The notes under the pieces were generated by a model. That model was not told the origin of the DNA. It did not search any database and saw only the letters and a program-made list of their open reading frames with translations. A program made the translations under genes and the position numbers. From NCBI GenBank assembly GCA_016194725.1, contig JACQAW010000391.1, positions 1 through 6,302 on the forward strand: 6,302 bases of DNA. The letters run 5' to 3'. This stretch comes from Deltaproteobacteria bacterium (GTDB lineage Bacteria > Bdellovibrionota > UBA1018 > UBA923). Positions 1-5,932 of this stretch are shown here, one piece after another; position 1 is the first letter of the stretch, and the number at the start of each line of letters is the position of its first letter.

Positions 1-219
1 CGCCTCGCCGGTGACGACGATGAGCACCATCTGCATTCCGAAGCCGAGGAGCTCCCAGAAGCCGTTGTTCCAGCTGCTGAGCAATTCATGGGGATGAGTG
101 GGCGTTACCCACGCGGCCAGGCCGAAGGTAAGCATCGTCAGCAGAAGCACGAGTACGAAGGGATCGGGCATGTAGCTGCGGACAAGTCGCTCGCAGCGAG
201 CTCCAAATTTTTCCAGCAT
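1..219 (-). CDS. atoE: Short-chain fatty acid transporter, AtoE family (N-terminal fragment, 73 aa in window)
   Basis: The frame is open from an ATG at 217-219 down to the left edge and gives 73 residues without a stop, so the gene is cut by the window. The translation has an amphipathic start, then YMPDPFVLVLLLTMLTF and later NNGFWELLGFGMQMVLIVVTG. This matches my memory of the start of E. coli AtoE (LPDP...LLTLLTF, then GDGFWNLLAFGMQMALIIVTG) closely, spacing included. The family (TIGR00366) are multi-span inner-membrane carriers for short-chain fatty acids such as acetoacetate or butyrate. Two hydrophobic segments are visible, at about residues 22-38 and 56-70. The start is well fixed: upstream in this frame there is no other ATG, GTG or TTG before a stop near 270. 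The Shine-Dalgarno is poor (only GAG close to the ATG). The gene is divergent from ssb. Family assignment is strong; the exact substrate is inferred. Confidence 0.85.
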   Translation of the reverse strand, partial: MLEKFGARCERLVRSYMPDPFVLVLLLTMLTFGLAAWVTPTHPHELLSSWNNGFWELLGFGMQMVLIVVTGEA

Positions 220-230
220 AACGCTCGAAA

Positions 231-249
231 CAAGATGGCCTACATCTTG
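231..249. promoter_or_regulatory. Perfect 7-bp inverted repeat with 5-bp spacer in the atoE/ssb divergent region
   Basis: The arms CAAGATG (231-237) and CATCTTG (243-249) are exact reverse complements around the spacer GCCTA. The element lies 12 bases upstream of the atoE start codon and 30 bases upstream of the ssb start, just before the ssb Shine-Dalgarno. It could be an operator for a dimeric regulator acting on one or both divergent genes, or a small hairpin in the 5' leader of either transcript. The repeat is seen directly; the regulatory role is inference, and a chance match over 60 bases is not excluded. I could not recognise convincing -35/-10 boxes around it. Confidence 0.35.
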
Positions 250-264
250 CTGACTGGCAAGGCT

Positions 265-270
265 GGAGGT
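265..270 (+). promoter_or_regulatory. Ribosome binding site of ssb
   Basis: GGAGGT sits 9 bases before the ATG at 280. It decides the start: the frame is open back to an ATG at 88, but that extension would run through the divergent intergenic region and into atoE, and it is not SSB-like. Confidence 0.8.
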
Positions 271-279
271 TCATTTTGT

Positions 280-654
280 ATGTCTGATTTTAATCGAGTG
301 ATTCTATTGGGCCGGATCGGGAATGATCTGGAGTTGAAAAAATCGGCGAAGGACAAGCCGTATCTGAAGCTTTCGATCGCGACCGATTCGCATCGACCGG
401 GCGAGGAGAAGGTCACGTACTGGCACCGCGTGATGGTATTCGGCCAGCAAGCCGAAAGCTGCGCGACCTACCTGAGAAAAGGTTCTCAGGTCATGGTCGA
501 AGGTTACCTCGAAGTGCGAACTTACGAGGACAAAGACGGACGCAAGACCACGTCCGTTTCGGTCATGGCAAACCGGGTGCAGTTCCTGGGCGGCAGGCGA
601 TCGGCCGACGTTCATGCTCCGGGTTCTGAGGAAGCCATGGTTGCCACGGGCTGA
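280..654 (+). CDS. ssb: Single-stranded DNA-binding protein, short form without acidic tip (124 aa)
   Basis: The protein binds and protects single-stranded DNA during replication, recombination and repair. It begins MSDFNRVILLGRIGNDLELK, the usual first strand of the bacterial SSB OB fold. It continues with YWHRVMVFGQQAE (W48, H49), where W48 and H49 correspond to E. coli W54 and H55 in the EWHRV motif, then YLRKGSQVMVEGYLEVR and the closing strand VMANRVQFLGG near residues 95-105. The OB fold therefore fills residues 1-105. Only about 19 residues follow, ending SEEAMVATG. The flexible Gly/Pro/Gln linker and the DDDIPF-type acidic tip that recruits partner proteins are both absent, and neither other forward frame encodes such a tip before its stop. 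It may be an accessory SSB paralogue rather than the main replicative SSB. A hairpin starts 10 bases after the stop. Family call is firm; paralogue status is inferred. Confidence 0.93.
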   Translation: MSDFNRVILLGRIGNDLELKKSAKDKPYLKLSIATDSHRPGEEKVTYWHRVMVFGQQAESCATYLRKGSQVMVEGYLEVRTYEDKDGRKTTSVSVMANRVQFLGGRRSADVHAPGSEEAMVATG

Positions 655-664
655 ATCGATCGTG

Positions 665-700
665 AGGCCCCCGTCCACGTCATTTGTGGGCGGGGGCTTT
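665..700 (+). terminator. Rho-independent terminator-like hairpin after ssb
   Basis: GCCCCCGTCCAC (667-678) pairs with GTGGGCGGGGGC (686-697) with a single T-G wobble and a 7-base loop. Two flanking pairs extend the stem to 665/699. The stem is very GC-rich and sits 10 bases after the ssb stop codon. Only three T residues follow directly (TTTAGATTG), so termination may be incomplete, which matters because the next gene starts just 33 bases later. Confidence 0.75.
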
Positions 701-721
701 AGATTGCGGCCTAGTTGCGCT

Positions 722-726
722 AAGGG
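722..726 (+). promoter_or_regulatory. Ribosome binding site of the rsm22-like gene
   Basis: AAGGG lies 7 bases before the ATG at 734. It supports that start over an in-frame ATG at 614, which would overlap the end of ssb and translate straight through the hairpin. Confidence 0.6.
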
Positions 727-733
727 TAGGCGC

Positions 734-2008
734 ATGCATTTCGTCCGCCGAGCTTTCGAATTTCCAGAACCGCTAAGCAAGGCTCTTCTCGCTCATTTTT
801 TTAAAGGCGAGAACCCTAACATCAATGCCCGCCGCTCGCTGGCACACACGCTGCGCGAGCTCTGGCCCTCGCTTGCGCTGGGCCGGGGTCAGGTCGAAAA
901 AGATTCCACGGGCGCGCCGATTCGCCACTATTCCCACTCTCGAGCTTGCGCGGAAGCCTATGGCGCCTACTACCTGCCGGCAAATGCCATGAAGCTGCCG
1001 CTTATTCTCGAAGAGGCGTTTTCGTTTGGCTTGCCGCTTGCCGATGCGGGTGCCGGGCCGCTGCGTTGGCTCGACGTGGGCTGCGGGCCGGGTACCGCGT
1101 TCTGGGGCTTGGCGTGGTGGGCCGCGCATCGAGATCTTAAAATCGAATACACCGGCCTTGAGCAGTCCACTCAGTTTATCGCGCTTGCAGAGGCTTTGGT
1201 TCCCGCGTTGCGCGGGCAGTTGCCGGCCGCCGCGCTCGGCGCTCGCTGGGAAATTTTTCAGCACGGAAAAACCGGAAATGTCCTGACCGAAAAAATTCGT
1301 TTGTCAAAGCCGCACGTCGTGAGCTTCATGAACAGCATCGGTGAAATGGCGCCCGCCCCCGGGCAGCGCAGCCAGTGGCTTGGCGAGATCATCGAGGCCC
1401 TGGCCCGCGTGGCACAGGCCGGCGACTCTGACGGCAGGTCGCGCTGGCTAGTGCTGGTCGAGCCAGGGTCAAAGGCCGCTTCGCGCGAGCTGCTGGAAAT
1501 GCGCGAAAGCCTGCGCGCGCGCGATGACGTCCGGGTTTGGCTGCCGTGCCTGAGCGCGCGGCCATGTGGCGCGTTGGCAAAGCCCGACGACTGGTGCCAT
1601 GAAGCAGCCGAGATACAGTTTCCTGACTGGCTGGTAGCGCTGGGCGCCGACGCTGAGCTTCGCAAGGAAGCGGTGCTGTTTTCATATCTGATTGTTTCGG
1701 TGGGGGCACCTCCGATGACTCCAGCCGGCTGGCCCGGCGACGGCAGTCGTGTAGTCAGCCAGATGATGAAGGAAAAGGGCCTTACGCATTGCCTGCTATG
1801 CACGGGCAAAGGCAAGCAAAAGGCGCGCGTTCTGAACTCGCGGCAAACGCCGGACAACGGGAGATTTTCAGAGGCGGTGCGGGGGCAGGTTTTCAGCCAG
1901 CTGCAGCTGTCTGAAAAAGGCGATGTGACGGGATTCGCCGATTACGATGCGGCGACCGGGCTGGATGCTACTGTTTTTCCGCCACTTCGATCAAATCGCC
2001 GATCATGA
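734..2008 (+). CDS. Rsm22/METTL17-family protein, putative rRNA methyltransferase or small-subunit assembly factor (424 aa)
   Basis: Family features appear in the expected order. The conserved N-terminal box is RHYSHSRACAEAYGAYYLPA (64-83), resembling the R-Y-S..AYAAYRLPA of Rsm22 proteins. The SAM-binding motif I is LDVGCGPGTA (113-122), followed by an acidic residue in TGLEQS (140-145). LVLVEPGS lies at 239-246. A cysteine block runs WLPCLSARPCGALAKPDDWCHE (C272, C278, C288, H289). FSYLI (316-320) and a late THCLLCTGKG (C353, C356) complete the pattern. Mitochondrial Rsm22/METTL17 assists small-ribosomal-subunit assembly and carries an Fe4S4 cluster on a similar cysteine set; the bacterial members are poorly characterised. 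C272, C278, C288 and C356 are the likely ligands, by analogy. The start at ATG 734 is chosen from its Shine-Dalgarno and the upstream hairpin. The last 41 bases overlap the convergent minus-strand gene. Family call is strong; methylation activity is not shown by the sequence. Confidence 0.85.
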   Translation: MHFVRRAFEFPEPLSKALLAHFFKGENPNINARRSLAHTLRELWPSLALGRGQVEKDSTGAPIRHYSHSRACAEAYGAYYLPANAMKLPLILEEAFSFGLPLADAGAGPLRWLDVGCGPGTAFWGLAWWAAHRDLKIEYTGLEQSTQFIALAEALVPALRGQLPAAALGARWEIFQHGKTGNVLTEKIRLSKPHVVSFMNSIGEMAPAPGQRSQWLGEIIEALARVAQAGDSDGRSRWLVLVEPGSKAASRELLEMRESLRARDDVRVWLPCLSARPCGALAKPDDWCHEAAEIQFPDWLVALGADAELRKEAVLFSYLIVSVGAPPMTPAGWPGDGSRVVSQMMKEKGLTHCLLCTGKGKQKARVLNSRQTPDNGRFSEAVRGQVFSQLQLSEKGDVTGFADYDAATGLDATVFPPLRSNRRS

Positions 2009-2387
2009 CGGAATCGTAGCCGGTAATGGGTGTCGTTTCCTTGTCGTAATACTTCACCAGGCGGGCAACGCTAACGCCCTTGTCGACGTGGATCAGCTTC
2101 AGCTTGGCAATTTTTACCGAGGTGTCGCCCACCAGCTTGCTGTTGATGTTGTCGAAGGCCGATATTTTTCTGACGGCCTCGATGATCAGGCCCTTTTTGA
2201 GGCCGTTATTGGAGCCGGCGTTGATGTAATAGTCCTTGTACAGCACCTCGCCCGACTTCATTGGCAGCTCGCGAATCACCGAGGTGATGAAGAAGTCCGA
2301 GGCGTGGTTATAGCGGGCCACGCTCAGCAATATCAGGGTCACATACGCCAGATTAACGACAATCGTCCGCACGAAAGACCAATTCAT
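1968..2387 (-). CDS. Small membrane-anchored or exported protein of unknown function with a beta-rich C-terminal domain (139 aa)
   Basis: I do not recognise a named family. The N-terminus MNWSFVR is followed by one hydrophobic stretch (about 8-24, TIVVNLAYVTLILLSVA), which could be an uncleaved anchor or a signal peptide. The rest, from about residue 50, alternates short hydrophobic strands: DYYINAGSNNGLKKGLIIEA, then VGDTSVKIAKLKLIHV, SVARLVKYY and a closing DSVMIGDLIEVAEK. The 'NNGLKKG' turn and the late 'IGDLIEV' strand resemble the small beta-barrel of FlgT C-terminal-like domains, which suggests an envelope role; this is inference from pattern only. The start is uncertain: ATG at 2387 has no clear Shine-Dalgarno, and an in-frame TTG at 2429 with a weak upstream GGA would add MSLKFRRKSDDSLF, a positively charged cap before the membrane segment. 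The gene is divergent from the HD-GYP gene and overlaps the rsm22-like gene at its 3' end. Confidence 0.7.
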   Translation of the reverse strand: MNWSFVRTIVVNLAYVTLILLSVARYNHASDFFITSVIRELPMKSGEVLYKDYYINAGSNNGLKKGLIIEAVRKISAFDNINSKLVGDTSVKIAKLKLIHVDKGVSVARLVKYYDKETTPITGYDSVMIGDLIEVAEKQ

Positions 2388-2473
2388 GAATAACGAATCG
2401 TCAGATTTCCGACGGAACTTAAGACTCAAAGTTTTCCGCGTTTCAGCCGAACAGTAGCTAGCAATGGAGAAGC

Positions 2474-3448
2474 ATGAGCAGCGGTAAATTTTTCCCAGTC
2501 GATATTCGCGCGTTTCGCACCACTTCGAAGGACATCACCTTTGATGTCTTCTTGAAGCTGTCTGACGACAACTACGCCCATGTTTTCTCGAAAAGCTCGG
2601 GCGTCGATTACAAGCGGCTGGCTCAATATATTCAGAAGGGCGTGCTTCACCTGTTCATCAGAGGCGAGGACGAAGCCGCCTACCGCGAGTATCTGCAGCG
2701 CTCACCCGAAAGAATTTTCGCCGACCCCGCTGTGTCGGATAACAAGAAAATCGCCATTCTCCTGAATATGGCCGAGCAGAACATGGCCGAGCTGTTCAAC
2801 GTCATCAAGGTTTCAGACGAGGCCGCCAAAACCAGCACGCGCATCGTGAGAAATTTCATCACCTTGCTGAGCGAAAACCCCAAGACGCTGGCCACGCTGC
2901 TTAAAACCGCCAGCCATGGCGAGTATCTTTACTACCATTCCATCTCGACCGCGGTCGTGAGCATGTTCCTGGCCAAGGCTTCGGGGCAGGCCAACGCGCG
3001 CATGCTCGAGATCTGCGGCATGGGCGGTTTTCTGCACGACATCGGCCTCACCATGCTGCCCAAGGAAATCGTCGATTCGCCCACTGACCTTACTGCCGCC
3101 CAATGGCGCGAGATGCGTTCGCATCCCAAGCTCGGGATCAAGATGGCCGAAGGTACGCCCAATATTCCAGATGAAGTGCGATACATCATCTTTCAGCACC
3201 ACGAAGAGCCCGGTGGCTCAGGGTATCCCAGCGGGCTGCGCGGCCCCGTTATTTTCTATCCAGCAAAAATCGTGGGGTTGGCCGATTCGTTCTGCGCGCT
3301 GATTACCAAGCGGCCGTTTCGCGAGGCTTATACGATCGAGCAGGCGCTGGGCATCATTCAGCACGAGATCGGCAAGTACGATCGCGAGCTTGTGAAGCTG
3401 CTTGTGGGAATCTTCGGTCAAAAAACAGCACCCAAGGCGGCGGCATGA
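2474..3448 (+). CDS. HD-GYP domain protein, putative cyclic-di-GMP phosphodiesterase (324 aa)
   Basis: Residues 1-75 form a small N-terminal domain (KFFPVDIRAFR..., then FDVFLKLSDDNYAHVFSK and VLHLFIRGED). It is not a response-regulator receiver, and I recall similar domains ahead of HD-GYP in Bdellovibrio-like bacteria. The HD-GYP domain spans about 140-318. Visible metal-site residues are H155 (YYHSIS), H188-D189 (GFLHDIGLTMLP), H217 (RSHPKLG), H242-H243 (FQHHEEP) and D271 (GLADSF). The signature reads HHEEPGGSGYP (242-252), with G247 where HHExxDGxGYP has Asp. The helix after D271 reads ADSFCALITKRPFR, with C274 in place of the usual second Asp. Known family members hydrolyse c-di-GMP to pGpG or GMP in the cytoplasm; all core ligands are kept, so activity is plausible but the altered signature leaves it open. 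ATG at 2474 has GGAG at 2466-2469. It overlaps the next gene by ATGA, so the two are probably translationally coupled. Confidence 0.88.
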   Translation: MSSGKFFPVDIRAFRTTSKDITFDVFLKLSDDNYAHVFSKSSGVDYKRLAQYIQKGVLHLFIRGEDEAAYREYLQRSPERIFADPAVSDNKKIAILLNMAEQNMAELFNVIKVSDEAAKTSTRIVRNFITLLSENPKTLATLLKTASHGEYLYYHSISTAVVSMFLAKASGQANARMLEICGMGGFLHDIGLTMLPKEIVDSPTDLTAAQWREMRSHPKLGIKMAEGTPNIPDEVRYIIFQHHEEPGGSGYPSGLRGPVIFYPAKIVGLADSFCALITKRPFREAYTIEQALGIIQHEIGKYDRELVKLLVGIFGQKTAPKAAA

Positions 3449-4125
3449 GCCGGATACTCGTCGCCCTGCTTCTCGTCTCAAATATCTGTCGCGCCGAAAA
3501 CGGAATAGCCGCGCTGGAACAGCAGATTCTCGAGGCCCGGCGCGATCAGTGCGAGATTTTTGTCAAATACGTGCATTCCGAGTTGGAGCTTATCACCAGG
3601 CCGGGTGGGGCGCGCAGTGATGCCAGAGCACTTTGCGGGTCAAGGGAGGCTTCAGCCCGGGAGTTCCGGAAATTCTGCGATCACCCCGAGGTCACGTTCG
3701 CGGCGTTGGTTATGGACGGAAATGCAAAGGAGCCGTCAGAGAAGCTGAATCGAGCCTGCTTTGCGATTGAGGACAGCCGAAGGGAATTTTGTTCGGAAGC
3801 CCGGCACAGAATGGTCTGTGACTGCGACTCCCGCGATCCCGTGTGCAGCTGTCTCAAGAATTCCGCCGACGTCGACAGCTTAGGCAAGTGGGATTGCGGC
3901 GCAGATCAAAACTGGGACGTTTATTTCAATGTGGTGTATCGCGGCAGCATGGACGTCGAAAATGCTTTGCGCAAAGCCCGCTCCGACCTGGGCGCGATCA
4001 GCACGAAGGTCGCGGCTGAGGAGATCGTCGAGAATTCCGGCGTCAAAGACACAGGCCCGGGGCGGCTCGATGGCACCGGTGGCGTACGGGCCGGAACCCG
4101 CAGCGGGCGTCGTACCAGCAACTGA
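3445..4125 (+). CDS. Exported cysteine-rich protein of unknown function (226 aa)
   Basis: I do not recognise a family. The N-terminus MSRILVALLLVSNICRA is a clear signal peptide with likely signal peptidase I cleavage before ENG. The cysteine at 15 does not sit in a good lipobox, so lipidation is unlikely. The mature part has ten cysteines (36, 64, 78, 105, 116, 125, 127, 134, 136, 151), an even number that fits disulfide bonding in the periplasm. Four of them form a compact C-D-C x6 C-S-C cluster at 125-136. A soluble helical segment surrounds residues 20-50, and the last 25 residues are Gly/Arg/Thr-rich and probably disordered. The gene overlaps the HD-GYP stop by 4 bases, with AAGG at 3434-3437 as Shine-Dalgarno, so it should be co-expressed with the phosphodiesterase candidate. 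It converges on the solute-binding gene with only 2 bases between stops. Real gene: likely; function: unknown. Confidence 0.75.
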   Translation: MSRILVALLLVSNICRAENGIAALEQQILEARRDQCEIFVKYVHSELELITRPGGARSDARALCGSREASAREFRKFCDHPEVTFAALVMDGNAKEPSEKLNRACFAIEDSRREFCSEARHRMVCDCDSRDPVCSCLKNSADVDSLGKWDCGADQNWDVYFNVVYRGSMDVENALRKARSDLGAISTKVAAEEIVENSGVKDTGPGRLDGTGGVRAGTRSGRRTSN

Positions 4126-4127
4126 GC

Positions 4128-5924
4128 TTACCGGGAACGCGAAGCCGTTAACTGCTGGTCGCCGAGGTCGAGATCCACGTATTTGTACTTCGTATAGATG
4201 AGCTCTGACGTGTGGTAATTCTTCAGCCACTTGTGCACGAGGCGATACTCGTCTTCGAAGATGCCGTAGGCCCAGGGCACTTCGTCTTGCAGCACGTCTT
4301 CCATCTTGCAAATCAGCCTGGTGCGTTCGGCGCTCGGAGCCATGACCGCGGTTTGCTCGTAGAGCTTGTTGAATTCCGCGTTGTCGAAATTCGCTTCGTT
4401 CGGCCCCGGCGCCTTGTTGGGGCCGAAGAGCATCTGAAAATTGTTTTCCGGGTCAGGGTAATCCATGACGAAGCCGCCCTTGCTGAGCTGCAAGTTGCCT
4501 TTGTGGCTCTTGTCCAGATAGGCGGGAAACGTGTTGTTGATGATTTCGAGATGCACGCCGATTTCGGCCAGGTTTTTTTCGATCAGCTCGGCCAGCTGGC
4601 GTTCGGACATCTCGGTGCGGCGCGTGTCCCACTTGATGACAGGCAGGCCTTTGCCATCGGGGTAGCCGGCCTTGGCCAGCAGCTCTTTGGCGCGCTTGAC
4701 GTCGCGATTCCAGCGATAAGGCTTTCCGCAGCGTTCTTTCAGAATCGGCGGGTTGACCTCGTTCTGGCTCGAGCCACGCCCGTTCTTGAACATCTCAAGC
4801 CAGGCGTCGCGGTCGATTGCCGAGGCGATGGCCTGGCGGAGGTACTTGTTCTGGCCCAGCAGCTTGTCCTGCATATTGATGCTGACGTACCAGTAGCTCA
4901 GCGCGGGCTCGATGCTGACGCTGATGCCCTTGTTGGCCAGCTCGGCTTTTACCCGGGTCTTGTGCTCGATGGCTGAGTTGAAGTTGTCTTTTGGAATTTT
5001 GACTTCGTCGTATTTTCCGGCCAGAAAGCCAAGCCAGCGCGGCTGCTCTTCCTTGATCACATTGAACTCTATGGCATCGACCAGTGGCAGGCGCTTGCCC
5101 GCGTATGCCTTTGCGGCTTCGCGATACTTCGGCGCCATCTGGTCGGCCGTCGGAAAAAACTCGTCGCGAAAGTTTTCGTTTTTGACAACGACTACTTTGA
5201 AGCCGGCATCATAGCTTTGTACTTTGAAGGGGCCGGTGCCCACGGGGTGGCGCTCGAAGTCCTTGCCATAGAACCTCACGGCCTCCTCGGGAACCGGCGC
5301 GCCGAACGACGTTGCCAGCGCATACGTGAGCTGCGGATACGGCTTGGTGAGTTTGATCTGAATCGTATGATCGTCGAGAGTCTTGAACCCCTCGACGTTT
5401 TCTTTCATGACCTCTTCGGCTGGTTTGCCCTGGCCGAACTTTTTCTGAAAATCGTTGATGCCGACAATCTTGCCATCGAAGATCCAGAAGCCCTGGGCCT
5501 CATTGGCTACGTTGGCTTGGCGCTTCCAGCTGTAGATGAAATCTGCGGCCTTGAGCTCGCGGCCCTTACCACTGGTTTCCTTGAAGCAGGGGTCGTCTTG
5601 AAAGCGAATGCCTTTCTTGATCTTGAGCGTATAGGTCAGCGCATCTTTCGACAGCTGTGGCATGCCGTCGGCCAGCATGGGAATCACGTGCGGGGTTTCG
5701 CTGAAGTAATCATACTGGTAGGGGACTTCATAGGTTTGAAGCAGGATTTCACCGCCGATGATGTCGTAGGTCGATACGGGGTCCAGGCCCTTGACGTTGT
5801 CTTCGAGCACCACGTGCAGCACTTTGCCCTTGGGCATGGTGAACTCGGGCGTTCTGGTGCACGAAAACACGGTAAGCAATGCCAGTAGAGCCAACAAAGA
5901 CGCGAAAAGTCTCATAAGTCCCAT
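4128..5924 (-). CDS. Peptide-type ABC transporter solute-binding lipoprotein, SBP_bac_5 family (598 aa)
   Basis: This is an extracytoplasmic receptor that would deliver oligopeptides or a similar ligand to an ABC permease. The N-terminus MGLMRLFASLLALLALLTVFSC is a lipoprotein signal with the likely lipidated cysteine at C22 (VFSC; Phe at -2 is unusual). Family hallmarks are VLHVVLEDNVKGLDP (35-49), LTYTLKIKKGIRFQDD (96-111), the SBP_bac_5 signature HPVGTGPFKV (226-235), LRQAIASAIDRDAW (362-375), AKELLAKAGYPDGKG (412-426) and MDYPDPENNFQMLF (487-500). At 598 residues it is somewhat longer than OppA/DppA (about 535-545). Extra sequence is visible around 146-180 and 251-278, the latter a lysine- and alanine-rich stretch before LPLVDAIEF. 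The first ATG (5924) is preferred to the ATG three codons later because GGAGG stands 8 bases before it. It follows alaS by 22 bases on the same strand, and no permease or ATPase gene is in view. Ligand is unknown. Confidence 0.92.
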   Translation of the reverse strand: MGLMRLFASLLALLALLTVFSCTRTPEFTMPKGKVLHVVLEDNVKGLDPVSTYDIIGGEILLQTYEVPYQYDYFSETPHVIPMLADGMPQLSKDALTYTLKIKKGIRFQDDPCFKETSGKGRELKAADFIYSWKRQANVANEAQGFWIFDGKIVGINDFQKKFGQGKPAEEVMKENVEGFKTLDDHTIQIKLTKPYPQLTYALATSFGAPVPEEAVRFYGKDFERHPVGTGPFKVQSYDAGFKVVVVKNENFRDEFFPTADQMAPKYREAAKAYAGKRLPLVDAIEFNVIKEEQPRWLGFLAGKYDEVKIPKDNFNSAIEHKTRVKAELANKGISVSIEPALSYWYVSINMQDKLLGQNKYLRQAIASAIDRDAWLEMFKNGRGSSQNEVNPPILKERCGKPYRWNRDVKRAKELLAKAGYPDGKGLPVIKWDTRRTEMSERQLAELIEKNLAEIGVHLEIINNTFPAYLDKSHKGNLQLSKGGFVMDYPDPENNFQMLFGPNKAPGPNEANFDNAEFNKLYEQTAVMAPSAERTRLICKMEDVLQDEVPWAYGIFEDEYRLVHKWLKNYHTSELIYTKYKYVDLDLGDQQLTASRSR

Positions 5925-5932
5925 GAGTCAGG

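Noticed and set aside
88..279. In-frame N-terminal extension of ssb from an ATG at 88
   Set aside because: It overlaps the atoE gene on the other strand and the intergenic inverted repeat, shows no SSB-like sequence, and the ATG at 280 has an excellent GGAGGT and the expected SSB N-terminus.
614..733. Longer start of the rsm22-like gene at 614
   Set aside because: It would overlap the end of ssb and translate through the hairpin at 665-700; the ATG at 734 has its own Shine-Dalgarno and a sensible N-terminus.
2407..2417. 11-base palindrome TTCCGACGGAA between the divergent membrane-protein and HD-GYP genes
   Set aside because: Five-base arms around one centre base are expected several times by chance in 6.3 kb, and no promoter boxes could be placed around it, so it is not called as an operator.
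2426..2650. Minus-strand 74-residue frame upstream of the membrane-protein gene
   Set aside because: It is antisense to the N-terminal domain of the HD-GYP gene and has no independent support.
4114..4159. Inverted repeat ACCAGCA / TGCTGGT at the junction of the two convergent genes as a bidirectional terminator
   Set aside because: The stem is only 7 bp with a 32-base loop and no T tract on either side, so it does not look like an intrinsic terminator.
3880..4311. Minus-strand open frame of 143 residues spanning the convergent junction
   Set aside because: It lies across the ends of two supported genes, is Arg/Ala-rich as expected for an antisense frame in GC-rich DNA, and has no recognisable domain.
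4212..5888. Long plus-strand open frames opposite the solute-binding gene
   Set aside because: They are antisense shadows of a well-supported SBP_bac_5 gene, which shows all family motifs in the minus frame; their translations resemble no protein I know.
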